64,000 nucleotides of DNA from Nitrospira sp. Ga0074138 (GCA_001464735.1 LNDU01000042.1:39770-103769), one strand, 5' to 3'. Shown: positions 38,401 through 47,579, counted from the first letter of the stretch. Notes: generated from the sequence alone by a model not told the origin. Numbers and translations are program-made.

Positions 38401-39657
38401 ATCATACGAATGAACCCACCTGGTTCGAATACCTGTCCACTTACCGGTCCCTGCGATGATGTATGGCTTGCTGTATTTGGATCAGGTGCAACGGGATATG
38501 AGGGCCAAATTGGGCAGACAGGGAAATTTTATGCGGTCGATATCAAGGTTGGCCCCAAGACGGGCACAGGGGGCAGTGCAGCCAATGTGTTCAAGACGTT
38601 TCCGATAAAGAGTGCCTCAGGAGGGGATCTCAATACCTTCGTCGGCGATTTGGTCAGCGTGGATCGTGACTTGGATTATCGCGCAGATGCGGTCTATGGT
38701 GGGTCGGTGGTTAATGACGGTAGTCTTCCCTGGCGAGGGCGGATGTACCGGTTGACCGCCGGTGGATGTCTCACGGCCCCCTGTTCGTCTTCGACATGGG
38801 GATATGATTTGTCGGGCAGCCGCGTGCCCAGCGAGGTATTGGGTGACTTTTCACCCTATCCGTCAGGGACTGCGATCCAAGCCGGGCCAATGGTAGCCGC
38901 TCCAGGCCTTGCAGTCGACGATGCCAACAACATGTGGCTCTTTTTCGGGACTGGGCGGTTCTTCGGCAATACCGACAAGACCAACTCCGAATCACAACGG
39001 TTATACGGCGTCAAAGATTCGGTATTGAGTAATAGTTGTACAGAGGGGAGCATAGACGGTTGTAAGGCGGCCAGCCTCGTGAATGTCTCCGACGTTGCGG
39101 TATGTGTCGTCTGTGCAACAGGGACGAATCAAGTCACTTCGACAGCGCTTTCAGGAGTTCAAAAGGTTGAAGGAACAGATCCAACCACGACTTTGCAAGG
39201 TCTGGTGCAAAGCAAGGACGGTTGGTTTACCAATCTCACGGCCACACGGGAACGGTCGATCACCTCGCCGACGGTACTCGGCGGGATCGTGTTCTACCCC
39301 ACCTATGTGCCTCAGGACGATCTCTGTATCTCAGCTGGTGACGGGTATCTCTACGGTCTGTTCTATCAAACTGGGAGTGCCATGAGCACCCCTGTCCTAG
39401 GGACTTCCGCATCGGGGAGCAGTACGATGGCGAATGCAAGAGTCGATATCGGTCAAGGCACAGGAATGCTTTCGGTGATGGCCGTTCACATCGGTGCCCA
39501 AGGTTGGGGCACTGGTGGTGCTGGGACCGGTGGAAGTGGGTGTCAGTCCGGCATTACAGGAATGATGCAATCGAGTGCGGGATTGACCAACACGATTTGC
39601 ACGAACCCTGGATCTGTCACGAGTCGGTTCATCGCTTGGATCAATCTGCGCGAGTGA
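35428..39657 (+). CDS. pilY1: PilY1-like pilus tip adhesin
   Basis: A 1409-residue secreted protein. Signal peptide ends in SSASA near residue 31. A von Willebrand A-like part begins with the MIDAS motif MDNSGSMDN (about 53). A His-rich segment occurs about 338-420 and calcium-type loops are DRNNNLVFDAGD (about 477), DSDADGKAD (about 623) and DANNDGVVD (about 670). The C-terminal propeller carries AYVGANDGMLHAFNGG (about 811). PilY1 promotes pilus assembly and acts in calcium-dependent adhesion. The ATG at 35428 has GGAGGG upstream; a longer frame from 35359 lacks support. Confidence 0.92.
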   Translation: MNGRTIVSSMHVALIAGSLWWSASSASAQTLSQYTSEPPFLTEAVAPNILLLMDNSGSMDNSAYHHANEAYNPAKAYYGYFDPTLCYSYGSNRFQIGTPRAATAPTCGATYPWDGNFLNYMTMSRFEIAKWVMMGGKCSPRAVNGTCYPGGMLRLETDDRFTALTAAATGVTSYTGTRCFDRSGNNLIVYGGAACGGGSTSHTLVVDIASEPNGVIQQIGDKARFGLMQFKGAGDGGQVLADVGSGMTSMVNAIQNATASTWTPLGESLYEATRYFAQVPPAYNNSDYSHNVLNKDPYYFTSPWSDVPQYVKCCKSFVMIFTDGQPTQDLNIPSTIMDKAHVANAHAPVGFIGHCPGAAGCTVDHNSAPHSGHGGGMVNHDANGQVDHHDNCSAYYGGMASSNDVCWSNGSHYLDDVAYYAHTTDLRQATIPGLNLNGSDATGKDIPGVQNLVVYTFYAFGSGSRLLQDASKMGGFEDRNNNLVFDAGDVWDQYNNYTGGLGADGVPDTYFESSNADDMRDRFVSAINSILRRSQSGTSISVLATSGTGEGALYQSFFYPSTAEPATNADVRWTGFTQGLWVDKFGNIREDTLEDNKLTLADDYIVKTIIDPTTGDVGVQRFLDSDADGKADNPTGPLPTISLREVKGIWEAGKQLAKLDHASRRILTWVDANNDGVVDSGKDTKGQTDGTHTAASGEVIPFTTASAALLKEYLRADADTPTTNPFKSTDIIQFIRGCYDTSVGGPCPRSAQLRDRRLTVSGVGLAVWKFGDPVHSTPTIVSQPRESYDFIYGDPGYLNFFKRWKNRRHVAYVGANDGMLHAFNGGFYNRGDDASTSGVVEHGWFSNTPTSDGRGQELGDELWGLIPYQLLPHLRWLAQADYTHVYYVDLKPKVTDVRIFTPEPACSNPVAAGCIHPNGWGTILIGGFRMGGSCGTCGAGGAAPMTVSIGGTNRTFYTAYFALDITDPDAEPKLLWSFSDAGMGLSTSYPTIIRMNPPGSNTCPLTGPCDDVWLAVFGSGATGYEGQIGQTGKFYAVDIKVGPKTGTGGSAANVFKTFPIKSASGGDLNTFVGDLVSVDRDLDYRADAVYGGSVVNDGSLPWRGRMYRLTAGGCLTAPCSSSTWGYDLSGSRVPSEVLGDFSPYPSGTAIQAGPMVAAPGLAVDDANNMWLFFGTGRFFGNTDKTNSESQRLYGVKDSVLSNSCTEGSIDGCKAASLVNVSDVAVCVVCATGTNQVTSTALSGVQKVEGTDPTTTLQGLVQSKDGWFTNLTATRERSITSPTVLGGIVFYPTYVPQDDLCISAGDGYLYGLFYQTGSAMSTPVLGTSASGSSTMANARVDIGQGTGMLSVMAVHIGAQGWGTGGAGTGGSGCQSGITGMMQSSAGLTNTICTNPGSVTSRFIAWINLRE

Positions 39658-39661
39658 CCGA

Positions 39662-40702
39662 GTGCAACATAGAGGAGCACAAACATCCGGCGAGCAGTGT
39701 GGCTGTTCTTCTCAAGCATGTTTGGGAAGAACAGCCGTTCAGTCGCATTCGTGGAAGCGATCGCGGAGAGGGATAGGGTCAGTATGTGTTCTGTTAACGA
39801 TCATCTCTCTGCCCGTCCCTGGCTGCACATCACGATCCAGTGAACTTCCAAAAGCTAATCAGCCGCCTACCATTCACTCCATTGTCTTGGGGCCAACCCC
39901 GTTCAATCGGCAAAGGGATCTCATCGCGCAGGTCAACACGCATGATCCGGACAATGACACGGTCCAAGTTCGGTATCAGTGGTATCTGAACGATCAGGTA
40001 GTCGATGGTGAGAAAAGCCCAACACTTTCGGCTTCTCTGCTAAAGCGAGGGGATCGAGTTCATTTGGAAGCGGTACCGTTTGATGGAAAGATTGCCGGGG
40101 CTAGCCGAAAATCTGAAACCATTACGGTGGACAATACTCCTCCGTCGATTACTCAGGTGGGCATTGGCTTGCAATCGGACGAACGAGGAGATCGTCTTCA
40201 AGCACTGGTGGACGCCTCGGATCATGATCAAGACATCCCACAGTTCCTGTATCGATGGACCAAGAACGGACGCGTCGTGAAAGAGGGTGAAGAAGATTTT
40301 CTCGAACTAACTGAGGTCAGACCGCAGGATCTCGTCGTGGTTGAGGTCAGGCCGCGGGACCAGCATGCCGCCGGAAAGGTGTCGCGCTCGGATCCCTACA
40401 CGGTTGGGAATAGCGCACCCAAAATCGTCTCATCTCCACCAACGTCCATCGATCGCAATCGCTATGAATATGCAGTGAAAGCTGTAGATTCAGATTCCGA
40501 CTCGGTGAGCTTCCAGCTCGATATGGCCCCACCCGGTATGGCTATCGATAGAACGACGGGTCACATTGTTTGGGATATTGGACTTGTGAAACCGGGAGTG
40601 CATCGAGTGAAGGTTGTCGCGACGGATGAACAAGGAGGCTTTTCCTTCCAAGAGTTCGAACTCACCGTCGCAGCTCCTGAACGGTCCAAACCAGAGTCTT
40701 AG
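39662..40702 (+). CDS. Ig/cadherin-like domain protein, possible lipoprotein
   Basis: A hypothetical protein, up to 346 residues. A hydrophobic stretch VCVLLTIISLPVPGCTS (about residues 40-56) looks like a lipoprotein signal with Cys after Gly. Two Ig-like repeats (about 66-230, with DPDNDTVQVRYQWYLND and QDIPQFLYRWTKNG) and a final cadherin/Put_Ig-like domain (about 255-340) follow. The start is unsure: GTG at 39662 gives an odd basic N-terminus. The protein follows pilY1 at once and may be part of the pilus/adhesin unit. Confidence 0.65.
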   Translation: MQHRGAQTSGEQCGCSSQACLGRTAVQSHSWKRSRRGIGSVCVLLTIISLPVPGCTSRSSELPKANQPPTIHSIVLGPTPFNRQRDLIAQVNTHDPDNDTVQVRYQWYLNDQVVDGEKSPTLSASLLKRGDRVHLEAVPFDGKIAGASRKSETITVDNTPPSITQVGIGLQSDERGDRLQALVDASDHDQDIPQFLYRWTKNGRVVKEGEEDFLELTEVRPQDLVVVEVRPRDQHAAGKVSRSDPYTVGNSAPKIVSSPPTSIDRNRYEYAVKAVDSDSDSVSFQLDMAPPGMAIDRTTGHIVWDIGLVKPGVHRVKVVATDEQGGFSFQEFELTVAAPERSKPES

Positions 40703-40797
40703 CCTGCGATGTGCTTCGATATTCCCTGTGCTTGTCTCGACTTTTCTTAGTCTGTTACAATCCCTTCATCATAGAGGAGGGAGACCACCTCAGACTC

Positions 40798-41865
40798 GTG
40801 CGCAAACTTAAACTACGAGAAGGTACCAATACTGCGGTCTTGTTCGGTCACCATGACCGGCATCTCAAGCTGATCGAAGACGAGTTGGGTGTCCGCCTCT
40901 CTGCCCGCGGGGAAGAACTCACACTGGATGGTCTTCCCGAAGCTGTTCGTCAAGCGGAACGCATTCTCATCGAACTTGCCTCTCTGACCAACCAAGGGGT
41001 ATCACTCCAAGCTGAAGATGTCACCCATGCGCTCAGCGCATTGCGTCGAACCCCCGAGGCGTCGCTCAAGGACGTGCTGGGCGAGTCGGCCATGATCGTG
41101 ACGAAAAAACGGTTTGTCGGTCCCAAGTCGCCCACGCAGAAAGTCTACATCGAAGCAATCGAGCAGCACGATATTGTCATCGCCATCGGCCCGGCTGGAA
41201 CGGGAAAGACCTATCTCGCCATGGCCATGGCTGTCAGCGCGTTGATGAATAAAGAGGTGAGCCGGATTATTCTTGCGCGGCCGGCTGTTGAGGCAGGGGA
41301 AAAACTCGGGTTCCTGCCTGGCGATATCTACGAGAAAGTGAATCCCTATCTGCGGCCGCTCTATGACGCGCTGTTCGATATGATGGATATGGAGCGAGCG
41401 AATCGCTTGATCGAACGGGGAGATATTGAAATTGCCCCCTTGGCGTTCATGCGCGGGAGAACGCTCAATGATTCGTTTGTCATCTTGGACGAAGCACAAA
41501 ATGCTACGGCAGAGCAGATGAAGATGTTTCTTACGAGGCTGGGGTTCCATTCCAAAGTGGTCGTGACCGGCGACATCACGCAAGTTGATTTACCGAGTGA
41601 TCGGGTGTCTGGCCTCATTCAGGTAAAAGACATCCTCCACGACATTGAAGGAATTGAGTTCGTGTATTTCGACGAAAAGGATGTGGTCAGGCATCGATTG
41701 GTTCAAGAAATTATCAAGGCCTATGATCGCCACCAGCCGGTACACGGCAGTGATGTTCGGCATACTCGAGGGCAGGTCTCGTCTCAACAGCGTCCATCGT
41801 CCAATCCCCGCAAGTCGCCTGCGTCAGGCTCGTCGCCTGGCGATCTAACCAGCAGTTCTCATTGA
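40798..41865 (+). CDS. phoH: PhoH-like ATPase
   Basis: About 355 residues. The KH-like N-terminal region (about 1-65) is followed by the PhoH domain with Walker A GPAGTGKTYLAM and later FVILDEAQNATAEQMKMFLTRLG. PhoH proteins are RNA-linked ATPases and are often beside ybeY, as here. I choose GTG 40798 (MVRKLKLREG) since GAGGAGGGA lies upstream; GTG 40711 would add 29 residues that look like non-coding leader. It overlaps ybeY in TGATG. Confidence 0.9.
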   Translation: MRKLKLREGTNTAVLFGHHDRHLKLIEDELGVRLSARGEELTLDGLPEAVRQAERILIELASLTNQGVSLQAEDVTHALSALRRTPEASLKDVLGESAMIVTKKRFVGPKSPTQKVYIEAIEQHDIVIAIGPAGTGKTYLAMAMAVSALMNKEVSRIILARPAVEAGEKLGFLPGDIYEKVNPYLRPLYDALFDMMDMERANRLIERGDIEIAPLAFMRGRTLNDSFVILDEAQNATAEQMKMFLTRLGFHSKVVVTGDITQVDLPSDRVSGLIQVKDILHDIEGIEFVYFDEKDVVRHRLVQEIIKAYDRHQPVHGSDVRHTRGQVSSQQRPSSNPRKSPASGSSPGDLTSSSH

Positions 41866-42359
41866 TGCCAATCTATCTTCGCGTGCGTCTCACGCGGTTT
41901 GCCGTCAGACAAACCATACTGGCCCATTTAGCTGAAGGCCTCTTATCGGCAGTTGGAGAGTCTGGGTCGGAACTGAGCCTGGAATTGACAGGAGATGGAC
42001 GTATGCGACGCCTGAACCGTGAGTATCGCAAGAAGGATCGACCAACTGATGTCCTGGCTTTTCCCATCCGTGAGGCCGTGATGCCTCAAGGTGTGCGTCC
42101 TGTCACCCACATGCTCGGGGATGTTGTGATTTCATTACCGACCGCCGTTCGCCAAGCAAAGGAAGCTGGACGATCGATCGACGAGGAGCTGACGATGTTG
42201 TTGGTCCATGGGGTGCTCCATCTCTGTGGATACGACCATGAACGTAATCCACGAGAAGCGGCGCGAATGGCGCGTCGTGAGCGAGCGTTGTTTCATCGGA
42301 TTTCACCTGTGCCGCGCATGGTCACGCTTCGCACTGCACGGCAAACAAGGAGTCGTTGA
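41865..42359 (+). CDS. ybeY: Endoribonuclease YbeY
   Basis: A 164-residue metalloprotein for 16S rRNA 3' end maturation and ribosome quality control. The zinc-site motif HGVLHLCGYDH is at about residues 110-120, and RPTDVLAFP near 48-56 matches the family. Its ATG overlaps the phoH stop and its stop lies 2 bases before the ftsY start. Confidence 0.95.
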   Translation: MPIYLRVRLTRFAVRQTILAHLAEGLLSAVGESGSELSLELTGDGRMRRLNREYRKKDRPTDVLAFPIREAVMPQGVRPVTHMLGDVVISLPTAVRQAKEAGRSIDEELTMLLVHGVLHLCGYDHERNPREAARMARRERALFHRISPVPRMVTLRTARQTRSR

Positions 42360-42361
42360 CG

Positions 42362-43297
42362 ATGGGATGGTTTCAACGACTGAATGAAGGTCTCGGCAGA
42401 ACACGCCATGTCGTGCAGCAATCGCTGGACCGATTCCTCGGACGTGCACCGGACGAAGAACTTCTTGAAGATCTGGAGGCAGCGCTGCTCGCCGCCGACC
42501 TTGGTGCACGTGCCGTCGATCGTTTGATACGGCAGGTCAGGGAAGAGACGCGCGGGGCAGATGCAAAAACTTCGGAAGGGGTGCAGAATGTCTTAAGTCG
42601 GTCACTCTATAGTATTCTGAAAACCGTATCAGGCCCAACGATCGATCAGCTGGTCACTGAAGGCCCTAAGCCGTTTGTCACCCTTGTCGTTGGAGTCAAC
42701 GGCGTCGGAAAAACAACCACCATCGCAAAAATTGCACAGCGGATGATGCAGGGCGGGCGGCGACCTCTTCTTGTCGCTGGAGATACCTTTCGTGCGGCTG
42801 CTATTGATCAACTTCAAGTGTGGGGCGATCGGGTCGGAGTGGAGGTCATCCGCCAACGACATGGCGCCGATCCAGCTGCCGTGGCTTTCGACGGTATCGT
42901 TGCAGCCAAAGCCAGGATGGTAGACATGGTCCTCGTGGATACGGCCGGCCGGTTGCACACCAAGTCCAATCTGATGGACGAGCTGCGGAAAGTGAAACGG
43001 GTGATCACTCAGGAGTTACCCGGTGCGCCACACGAGGTGCTGTTGGTTCTGGATGCCACGGTCGGACAGAACGCGCTAGCTCAGGCCCGTCAATTTCACG
43101 AGGCAGTTGGGGTTACAGGACTTGCTCTGACGAAGCTTGATGGGACCGCTCGAGGAGGGATTGTCGTAGCCATTGCCGAAGAACTGAAGCTCCCTCTGCG
43201 CCTCATCGGTGTGGGAGAAGGAGCTGATGATCTCCAGGATTTCAATGCCGAGGCCTTTGTCGCGGCTCTGTTCGGGCAGCCGACGTCTCGCTCATAA
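42362..43297 (+). CDS. ftsY: Signal recognition particle receptor FtsY
   Basis: A 311-residue SRP receptor GTPase. The N domain is followed by the G domain with GVNGVGKTTTIAKIA, DTFRAAAIDQL, VDTAGRLHTKSNLM, TKLDGTARGG and GVGEGADDLQDF. The acidic A domain of E. coli FtsY is missing, as in many bacteria. It is in a tight run with phoH and ybeY. Confidence 0.96.
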   Translation: MGWFQRLNEGLGRTRHVVQQSLDRFLGRAPDEELLEDLEAALLAADLGARAVDRLIRQVREETRGADAKTSEGVQNVLSRSLYSILKTVSGPTIDQLVTEGPKPFVTLVVGVNGVGKTTTIAKIAQRMMQGGRRPLLVAGDTFRAAAIDQLQVWGDRVGVEVIRQRHGADPAAVAFDGIVAAKARMVDMVLVDTAGRLHTKSNLMDELRKVKRVITQELPGAPHEVLLVLDATVGQNALAQARQFHEAVGVTGLALTKLDGTARGGIVVAIAEELKLPLRLIGVGEGADDLQDFNAEAFVAALFGQPTSRS

Positions 43298-43385
43298 ACC
43301 ACGCATTTTCTTCTCATTGGTCACGGCCTCGTGCTATTCTCCTTGTGCAGGGTAGACCGTCTTAGGTTGTGGAGGGCCGGCGGCG

Positions 43386-44171
43386 ATGGTCAAAGTCTTG
43401 ATCGTGGACGACGATCAGATGAATTGCGATCTCTTGCGGAGCGTCTTCACCCGTCACGGGTGTCACGTCATTTCAACGACCAATGGACAGGAAGGTCTTG
43501 ATCTCTTCCGCGCACACAATCCACGAGTCACCCTGGTGGACCTCCGTATGCCGGAGATGGACGGATTGACCGTCCTAAAGGAAATCCGAGCCCTCGACCC
43601 TCATGCGTCCGTGATTATCCTGGGTGGTGGAGCCACGGAAATTCAGGAGAATCAAGCACGAGCTCTACGAGCCACGGATTTTATCAGAAAGGGATTGTCG
43701 CTGGACGTCCTTGTCGAAGCCGTCACTCGACTCGTACAGTTACCTGTGCCGTCGACGATCACACAGCCATCTCTTGGCAACGGGAATGCTGTCGAGCAGA
43801 TTGATGAAACAGTCTTGGTGGTCGACGACGAACCTCTCCTATGCGACCTCTTGGTCCGGTTTCTCACTCTGCGCGGGTATCAGGCGTTTGGCGTCAAAAA
43901 TGGCGACGAGGCTCTGCGGATAGTCGAAGAGATGCCTCCCGATGCGATCGTGCTCGACCTGATCATGCCTGGAATGCCCGGGGTGGAAGTGCTGCGCACC
44001 CTGCGTGACCGGAACTATTCAGGTGGTGTCATCATCATGACGGGAAGTCACAATGAGGAGTTGCTTGGAGAAGCGTGGAGTTTAGGCCCTCAGGAGATCC
44101 TTATCAAACCCGTCGATCTTGAACGCCTCTTGACTGCGATCCAGCTTGTACTCGTCTGCCGCGAGTGCTAA
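43386..44171 (+). CDS. Response regulator with two receiver domains
   Basis: A 261-residue protein made of two CheY-like receivers and no output domain. Receiver 1 (about 1-120) has LIVDDD, the phosphoacceptor in VTLVDLRMPEMDG (Asp53 region) and a K in FIRKG, but the usual Thr/Ser after the fourth strand is a Gly-rich ILGGG. Receiver 2 (about 140-258) has VLVVDDEP, AIVLDLIMPGMPG, MTGSH and IKPVD. It has all key residues. It may be a phosphorelay intermediate or bind other proteins. No histidine kinase is adjacent. Confidence 0.85.
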   Translation: MVKVLIVDDDQMNCDLLRSVFTRHGCHVISTTNGQEGLDLFRAHNPRVTLVDLRMPEMDGLTVLKEIRALDPHASVIILGGGATEIQENQARALRATDFIRKGLSLDVLVEAVTRLVQLPVPSTITQPSLGNGNAVEQIDETVLVVDDEPLLCDLLVRFLTLRGYQAFGVKNGDEALRIVEEMPPDAIVLDLIMPGMPGVEVLRTLRDRNYSGGVIIMTGSHNEELLGEAWSLGPQEILIKPVDLERLLTAIQLVLVCREC

Positions 44172-46393
44172 AACGCTTCCTGATGTCCATCAGGAAGCGC
44201 GTCCTTCGCTCTTGTCTCCTTGGTCTGCTGGCGACCTCCATCGTACACACGTGGTGGGTTTCGGCTCTGTCTGCCCAGGAGACTGTCACCAACGTTCATC
44301 ACACCCTCTCAGTTGAGATGATTCCCGCAGCACATGAGCTTGTGGCGAACGATCAGATCGAACTAGAAGTGAACTCACAGGTTAGGTTGGCCACGTTTAC
44401 GCTTGCCCATACGCTGTATGTCGAGTCCGTTGTTATGCGAACGCACTCGGTTTCGGGTGGGCAGGGAGGCCGGGATGACGTCGTTCCGTTCACGATAGTG
44501 CGTCCTCCTGAGACCACGACCCAACGGATTGTCGTCTCGCTTCCCAAAGACCATGGCCGGAGAGTGACATTGGTCCTGAGTTATCGGGGTCAGATCAATG
44601 ACCCTCCCAGAGAGCCGCGCCACTTGAGATTCGTGACCCCCAGCGAGACAGCGGGACATATCGGTGTGGAAGGTGTGTACTTGAGCGGTGAGAGCCAATG
44701 GTATCCAGATGTCATCGGCTCCTTCGGCACCTATCGAGTGACGGCTCAGATTCCACAGGGCTGGACGGTGGTGGCATCGGGCCGTAAGGAAGGCGAGACG
44801 ACGAACGCAGGAAAGACCTCCTCAACATGGGTCGCTCAGGACAAGTCTGAGGCGTTCACACTCGTTGCCAACAAGTTTGTGACGACATCGCGGGAATGGA
44901 AAAGTTCGACCGGGCAGCGGGTCGAACTCCAGACCCATTTCTTGCCCGACAATGCGGGCTTGGCGGATGAGTATCTCGATGCGACTGCAAAGTATCTCGA
45001 CGCATATATCAGGATCCTCGGGGACTATCCTTTCGACAAATTTGCAGTGGTCGAGAATTTCTTTGCGAGCGGCCTTGGTCTGCCGTCGTTCACCCTCCTC
45101 GGCAGCGGCAGCATCAAGCGTCGCTATATCCAACCCTATGCCTTGGGTCACGAGATCGTCCATTCATGGATCGGCAATTCGGTGTTCAATCGCGACGATC
45201 ATGGCAACTGGGTCGAAGGGATGACGACCTACTTGGCGAATTACTACTGGCACGAGCTGGTGCAGGATATTCCGCAAGCCTTCGAACAAAGGCGAATGAT
45301 GCTTGGTGGGTACAATCTCTATGTGAGGCCTGACACGGACTATGCGGTCTCCCAGTTTCTGAGAAAGCATGACGAGAAAGATAACGCCATCGGTTACCAC
45401 AAATCGGCCTTTGTCTTTCATCTGCTTCGACAAGAAATCGGAGATGAGCCATTCTGGCGCGCCGTGAAGACCTTCGTCCGCAGCTATCGCAATCGCCCGG
45501 CGGACTGGAAATCGATCGAGGAAGTCTTTGCTCAAGAAAGCGGTCAGGACTTGCGGTGGTTTTTTGAGCAATGGGTCGAACAACCCGGTGCTCCACGCCT
45601 GTCCTTGCGCGATGTCCACGCCCGTCGGGTGAAGGGAGAGGGCGGCAAAGAAGCGTGGCGGCTGACGGTTGAGATTGAGCAGGCCGAGAAGCCGTTTCGG
45701 ATGATGATTCCCCTCCGCATCGTGATGAAGGAATCGACGGACATCAAGTCGATCAGGCTGAGCCTCTCGCAAAGGAGCGCTGCCGAATTCGTCCTACCTG
45801 ATCAGCCGTTGCGGGTGGAGCTTGATCCAGATCTCATGACGTTTCGCCGGCTGACGAGAGGTCAACTGCCGCCGATGCTGAACGGCTATGTGACGGATCC
45901 ACACAAGACGGTGGTGCGGGCATTTTCCGACCCTGCGTCGCCGTTGCAGCAGATTGTGGCTCGTATTGCCGATCACGAACTCACGGGATCACGGAGAACG
46001 GCAGTTGTTGCGCTCAAAGAGAATTCCCTTCCCCCCGATGGATCGATCCTGGTATTGGCAGGAGCCGACCAGCGACAGGCGCTTCAATCAGTGGTGCAGG
46101 AGTCTTGTGGTGACCGAATTACTCTCGGGGATCGTGGGTTCGAGATCGATGGTCAGGCCTATGACGGGCCGAAGATGGCAGTGCTCTTCTCCTGCCATCG
46201 GGCGGATGTGCCGGGCAGTCTCATCACGGTGCTGTATGGCGTGACCTCGGGTGCGGTCGAGAAAATGTCGCGCTTCCTGTTTTATTATGGGTGGCATAGT
46301 TACGTGATTTTTCAAGACGGAGCTGTGATGAAACGCGAAGTGTGGCCTGGTTTGCCGGATATGAAGGAGGTCAGGATTGATGCAACGTCGTAA
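44165..46393 (+). CDS. M1-type metallopeptidase, exported
   Basis: A 742-residue peptidase. The hydrophobic signal region (about 15-37) ends in ALSAQE. The zinc motif HEIVHSWIG is at about residue 328, and the third ligand Glu lies in GNWVEGMTTYLANYY (about 349). The GAMEN substrate motif is not evident; ASGLGLPSFTLLGS takes its place. It is probably periplasmic. The start GTG overlaps the response-regulator stop; an ATG at 44183 gives a better leader. It overlaps the next gene by 14 bases. Confidence 0.82.
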   Translation: MLKRFLMSIRKRVLRSCLLGLLATSIVHTWWVSALSAQETVTNVHHTLSVEMIPAAHELVANDQIELEVNSQVRLATFTLAHTLYVESVVMRTHSVSGGQGGRDDVVPFTIVRPPETTTQRIVVSLPKDHGRRVTLVLSYRGQINDPPREPRHLRFVTPSETAGHIGVEGVYLSGESQWYPDVIGSFGTYRVTAQIPQGWTVVASGRKEGETTNAGKTSSTWVAQDKSEAFTLVANKFVTTSREWKSSTGQRVELQTHFLPDNAGLADEYLDATAKYLDAYIRILGDYPFDKFAVVENFFASGLGLPSFTLLGSGSIKRRYIQPYALGHEIVHSWIGNSVFNRDDHGNWVEGMTTYLANYYWHELVQDIPQAFEQRRMMLGGYNLYVRPDTDYAVSQFLRKHDEKDNAIGYHKSAFVFHLLRQEIGDEPFWRAVKTFVRSYRNRPADWKSIEEVFAQESGQDLRWFFEQWVEQPGAPRLSLRDVHARRVKGEGGKEAWRLTVEIEQAEKPFRMMIPLRIVMKESTDIKSIRLSLSQRSAAEFVLPDQPLRVELDPDLMTFRRLTRGQLPPMLNGYVTDPHKTVVRAFSDPASPLQQIVARIADHELTGSRRTAVVALKENSLPPDGSILVLAGADQRQALQSVVQESCGDRITLGDRGFEIDGQAYDGPKMAVLFSCHRADVPGSLITVLYGVTSGAVEKMSRFLFYYGWHSYVIFQDGAVMKREVWPGLPDMKEVRIDATS

Positions 46394-47504
46394 GACCGGG
46401 GGAATTTCGCTTTTGGGGTTTTGTGTGTTGATGGGGATTCCCCCGTTGGCCCTGGCTGCTGATCAACAGAAAGAGACTGTGGCGTCGGTTCGGTCTACGG
46501 AACGGCATCTGGCGAATATCCGACAGCTGACCGTTGGCCGCCAGAACGCGGAGGCCTATTTTTCATTTGACGGGACCAAACTGATCTTTCAGTCGACCAA
46601 CGATTGGTCGAAGGACGTCCTGGGGAATCGTTCGAAACCAGCTGATGCCGGGTTGGGTTGCTATCAAATGTATGTGATGGATTTGGCAAGCGACGCCATA
46701 CGCTTGGTCAGCACCGGCGTGGGGGCGACGACGTGCGGGTACTTTTTCCCTGGAGACCGGCGTGTGCTCTATTCCTCCACTCACGCCGCCAACCCCAATT
46801 GCCCACCGAAACCGAAACGGGACGGAGTGTACCGATGGGCGCTCGACGATTATGACATCTACTCAGTCAGGCTCGATGGGCAGCAACTGCAGCGGTTGAC
46901 GTCATCACCTGGCTATGACGCGGAGGCCACGATCTCGCCTGATGGGAAGACCATTGTCTGGACTTCGGTGAAGGATGGAGACCTTGATCTCTATACGATG
47001 AATCTGGACGGCTCGAACGTTCGTCGCCTGACGGACGATGTCGGCTACGACGGCGGCGCGTTCTTTTCACCCGACAGTAAGCGGATCGTCTATCGGGCAG
47101 CGCATCCAACTGATCCGTCCGAAGTGGCCAAATATAAAGAGTTATTGGCTCAACGGCTGATCGAGCCAGGTCAGCTTGAAATTTTCGTCATGAATGCCGA
47201 TGGGTCTGGGAAGAAACAGGTCACCACGACCGGCGCGTCAAATTTTTCTCCGTATTTTCATCCTGACGGCAAACGCATCATCTTTTCCTCCAATATCGAA
47301 ACGAGAGGGGAAGGGGGACGCCCCAGTTTCCATCTCTATCTGGTGGGTGACGACGGAACTGGATTGGAACGTCTCACCACTGAAGGGCACTTTAATAGTT
47401 TCCCCATGTTCTCCCCAGACGGCAAACGTCTCGTGTGGGTCTCGGATCGATATGCCAAGGAGCCTGGAGAGTTCAACGTATTCCTGGCCGACTGGGTGCC
47501 GTAA
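46380..47504 (+). CDS. TolB-like beta-propeller (PD40/WD40-like) protein, exported
   Basis: A 374-residue protein with a signal peptide (LLGFCVLMGIPPLALAAD) and repeated PD40 blades, each with SPDGKxIVW-type strands: ATISPDGKTIVWTS, AFFSPDSKRIVYRA, PYFHPDGKRIIFSS and PMFSPDGKRLVWVS. It is likely periplasmic and could bind a partner protein. AGGAGG upstream of the ATG at 46380 fixes the start. It overlaps the peptidase gene, so both are in one transcript. Confidence 0.85.
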   Translation: MQRRKTGGISLLGFCVLMGIPPLALAADQQKETVASVRSTERHLANIRQLTVGRQNAEAYFSFDGTKLIFQSTNDWSKDVLGNRSKPADAGLGCYQMYVMDLASDAIRLVSTGVGATTCGYFFPGDRRVLYSSTHAANPNCPPKPKRDGVYRWALDDYDIYSVRLDGQQLQRLTSSPGYDAEATISPDGKTIVWTSVKDGDLDLYTMNLDGSNVRRLTDDVGYDGGAFFSPDSKRIVYRAAHPTDPSEVAKYKELLAQRLIEPGQLEIFVMNADGSGKKQVTTTGASNFSPYFHPDGKRIIFSSNIETRGEGGRPSFHLYLVGDDGTGLERLTTEGHFNSFPMFSPDGKRLVWVSDRYAKEPGEFNVFLADWVP

Positions 47505-47579
47505 GGCCCGGTGATCGGTGATAGACAATTGGTGAACAGGGCCGGACATCCAGGGCGCCTCGCTACAGATGGTGGCTCG

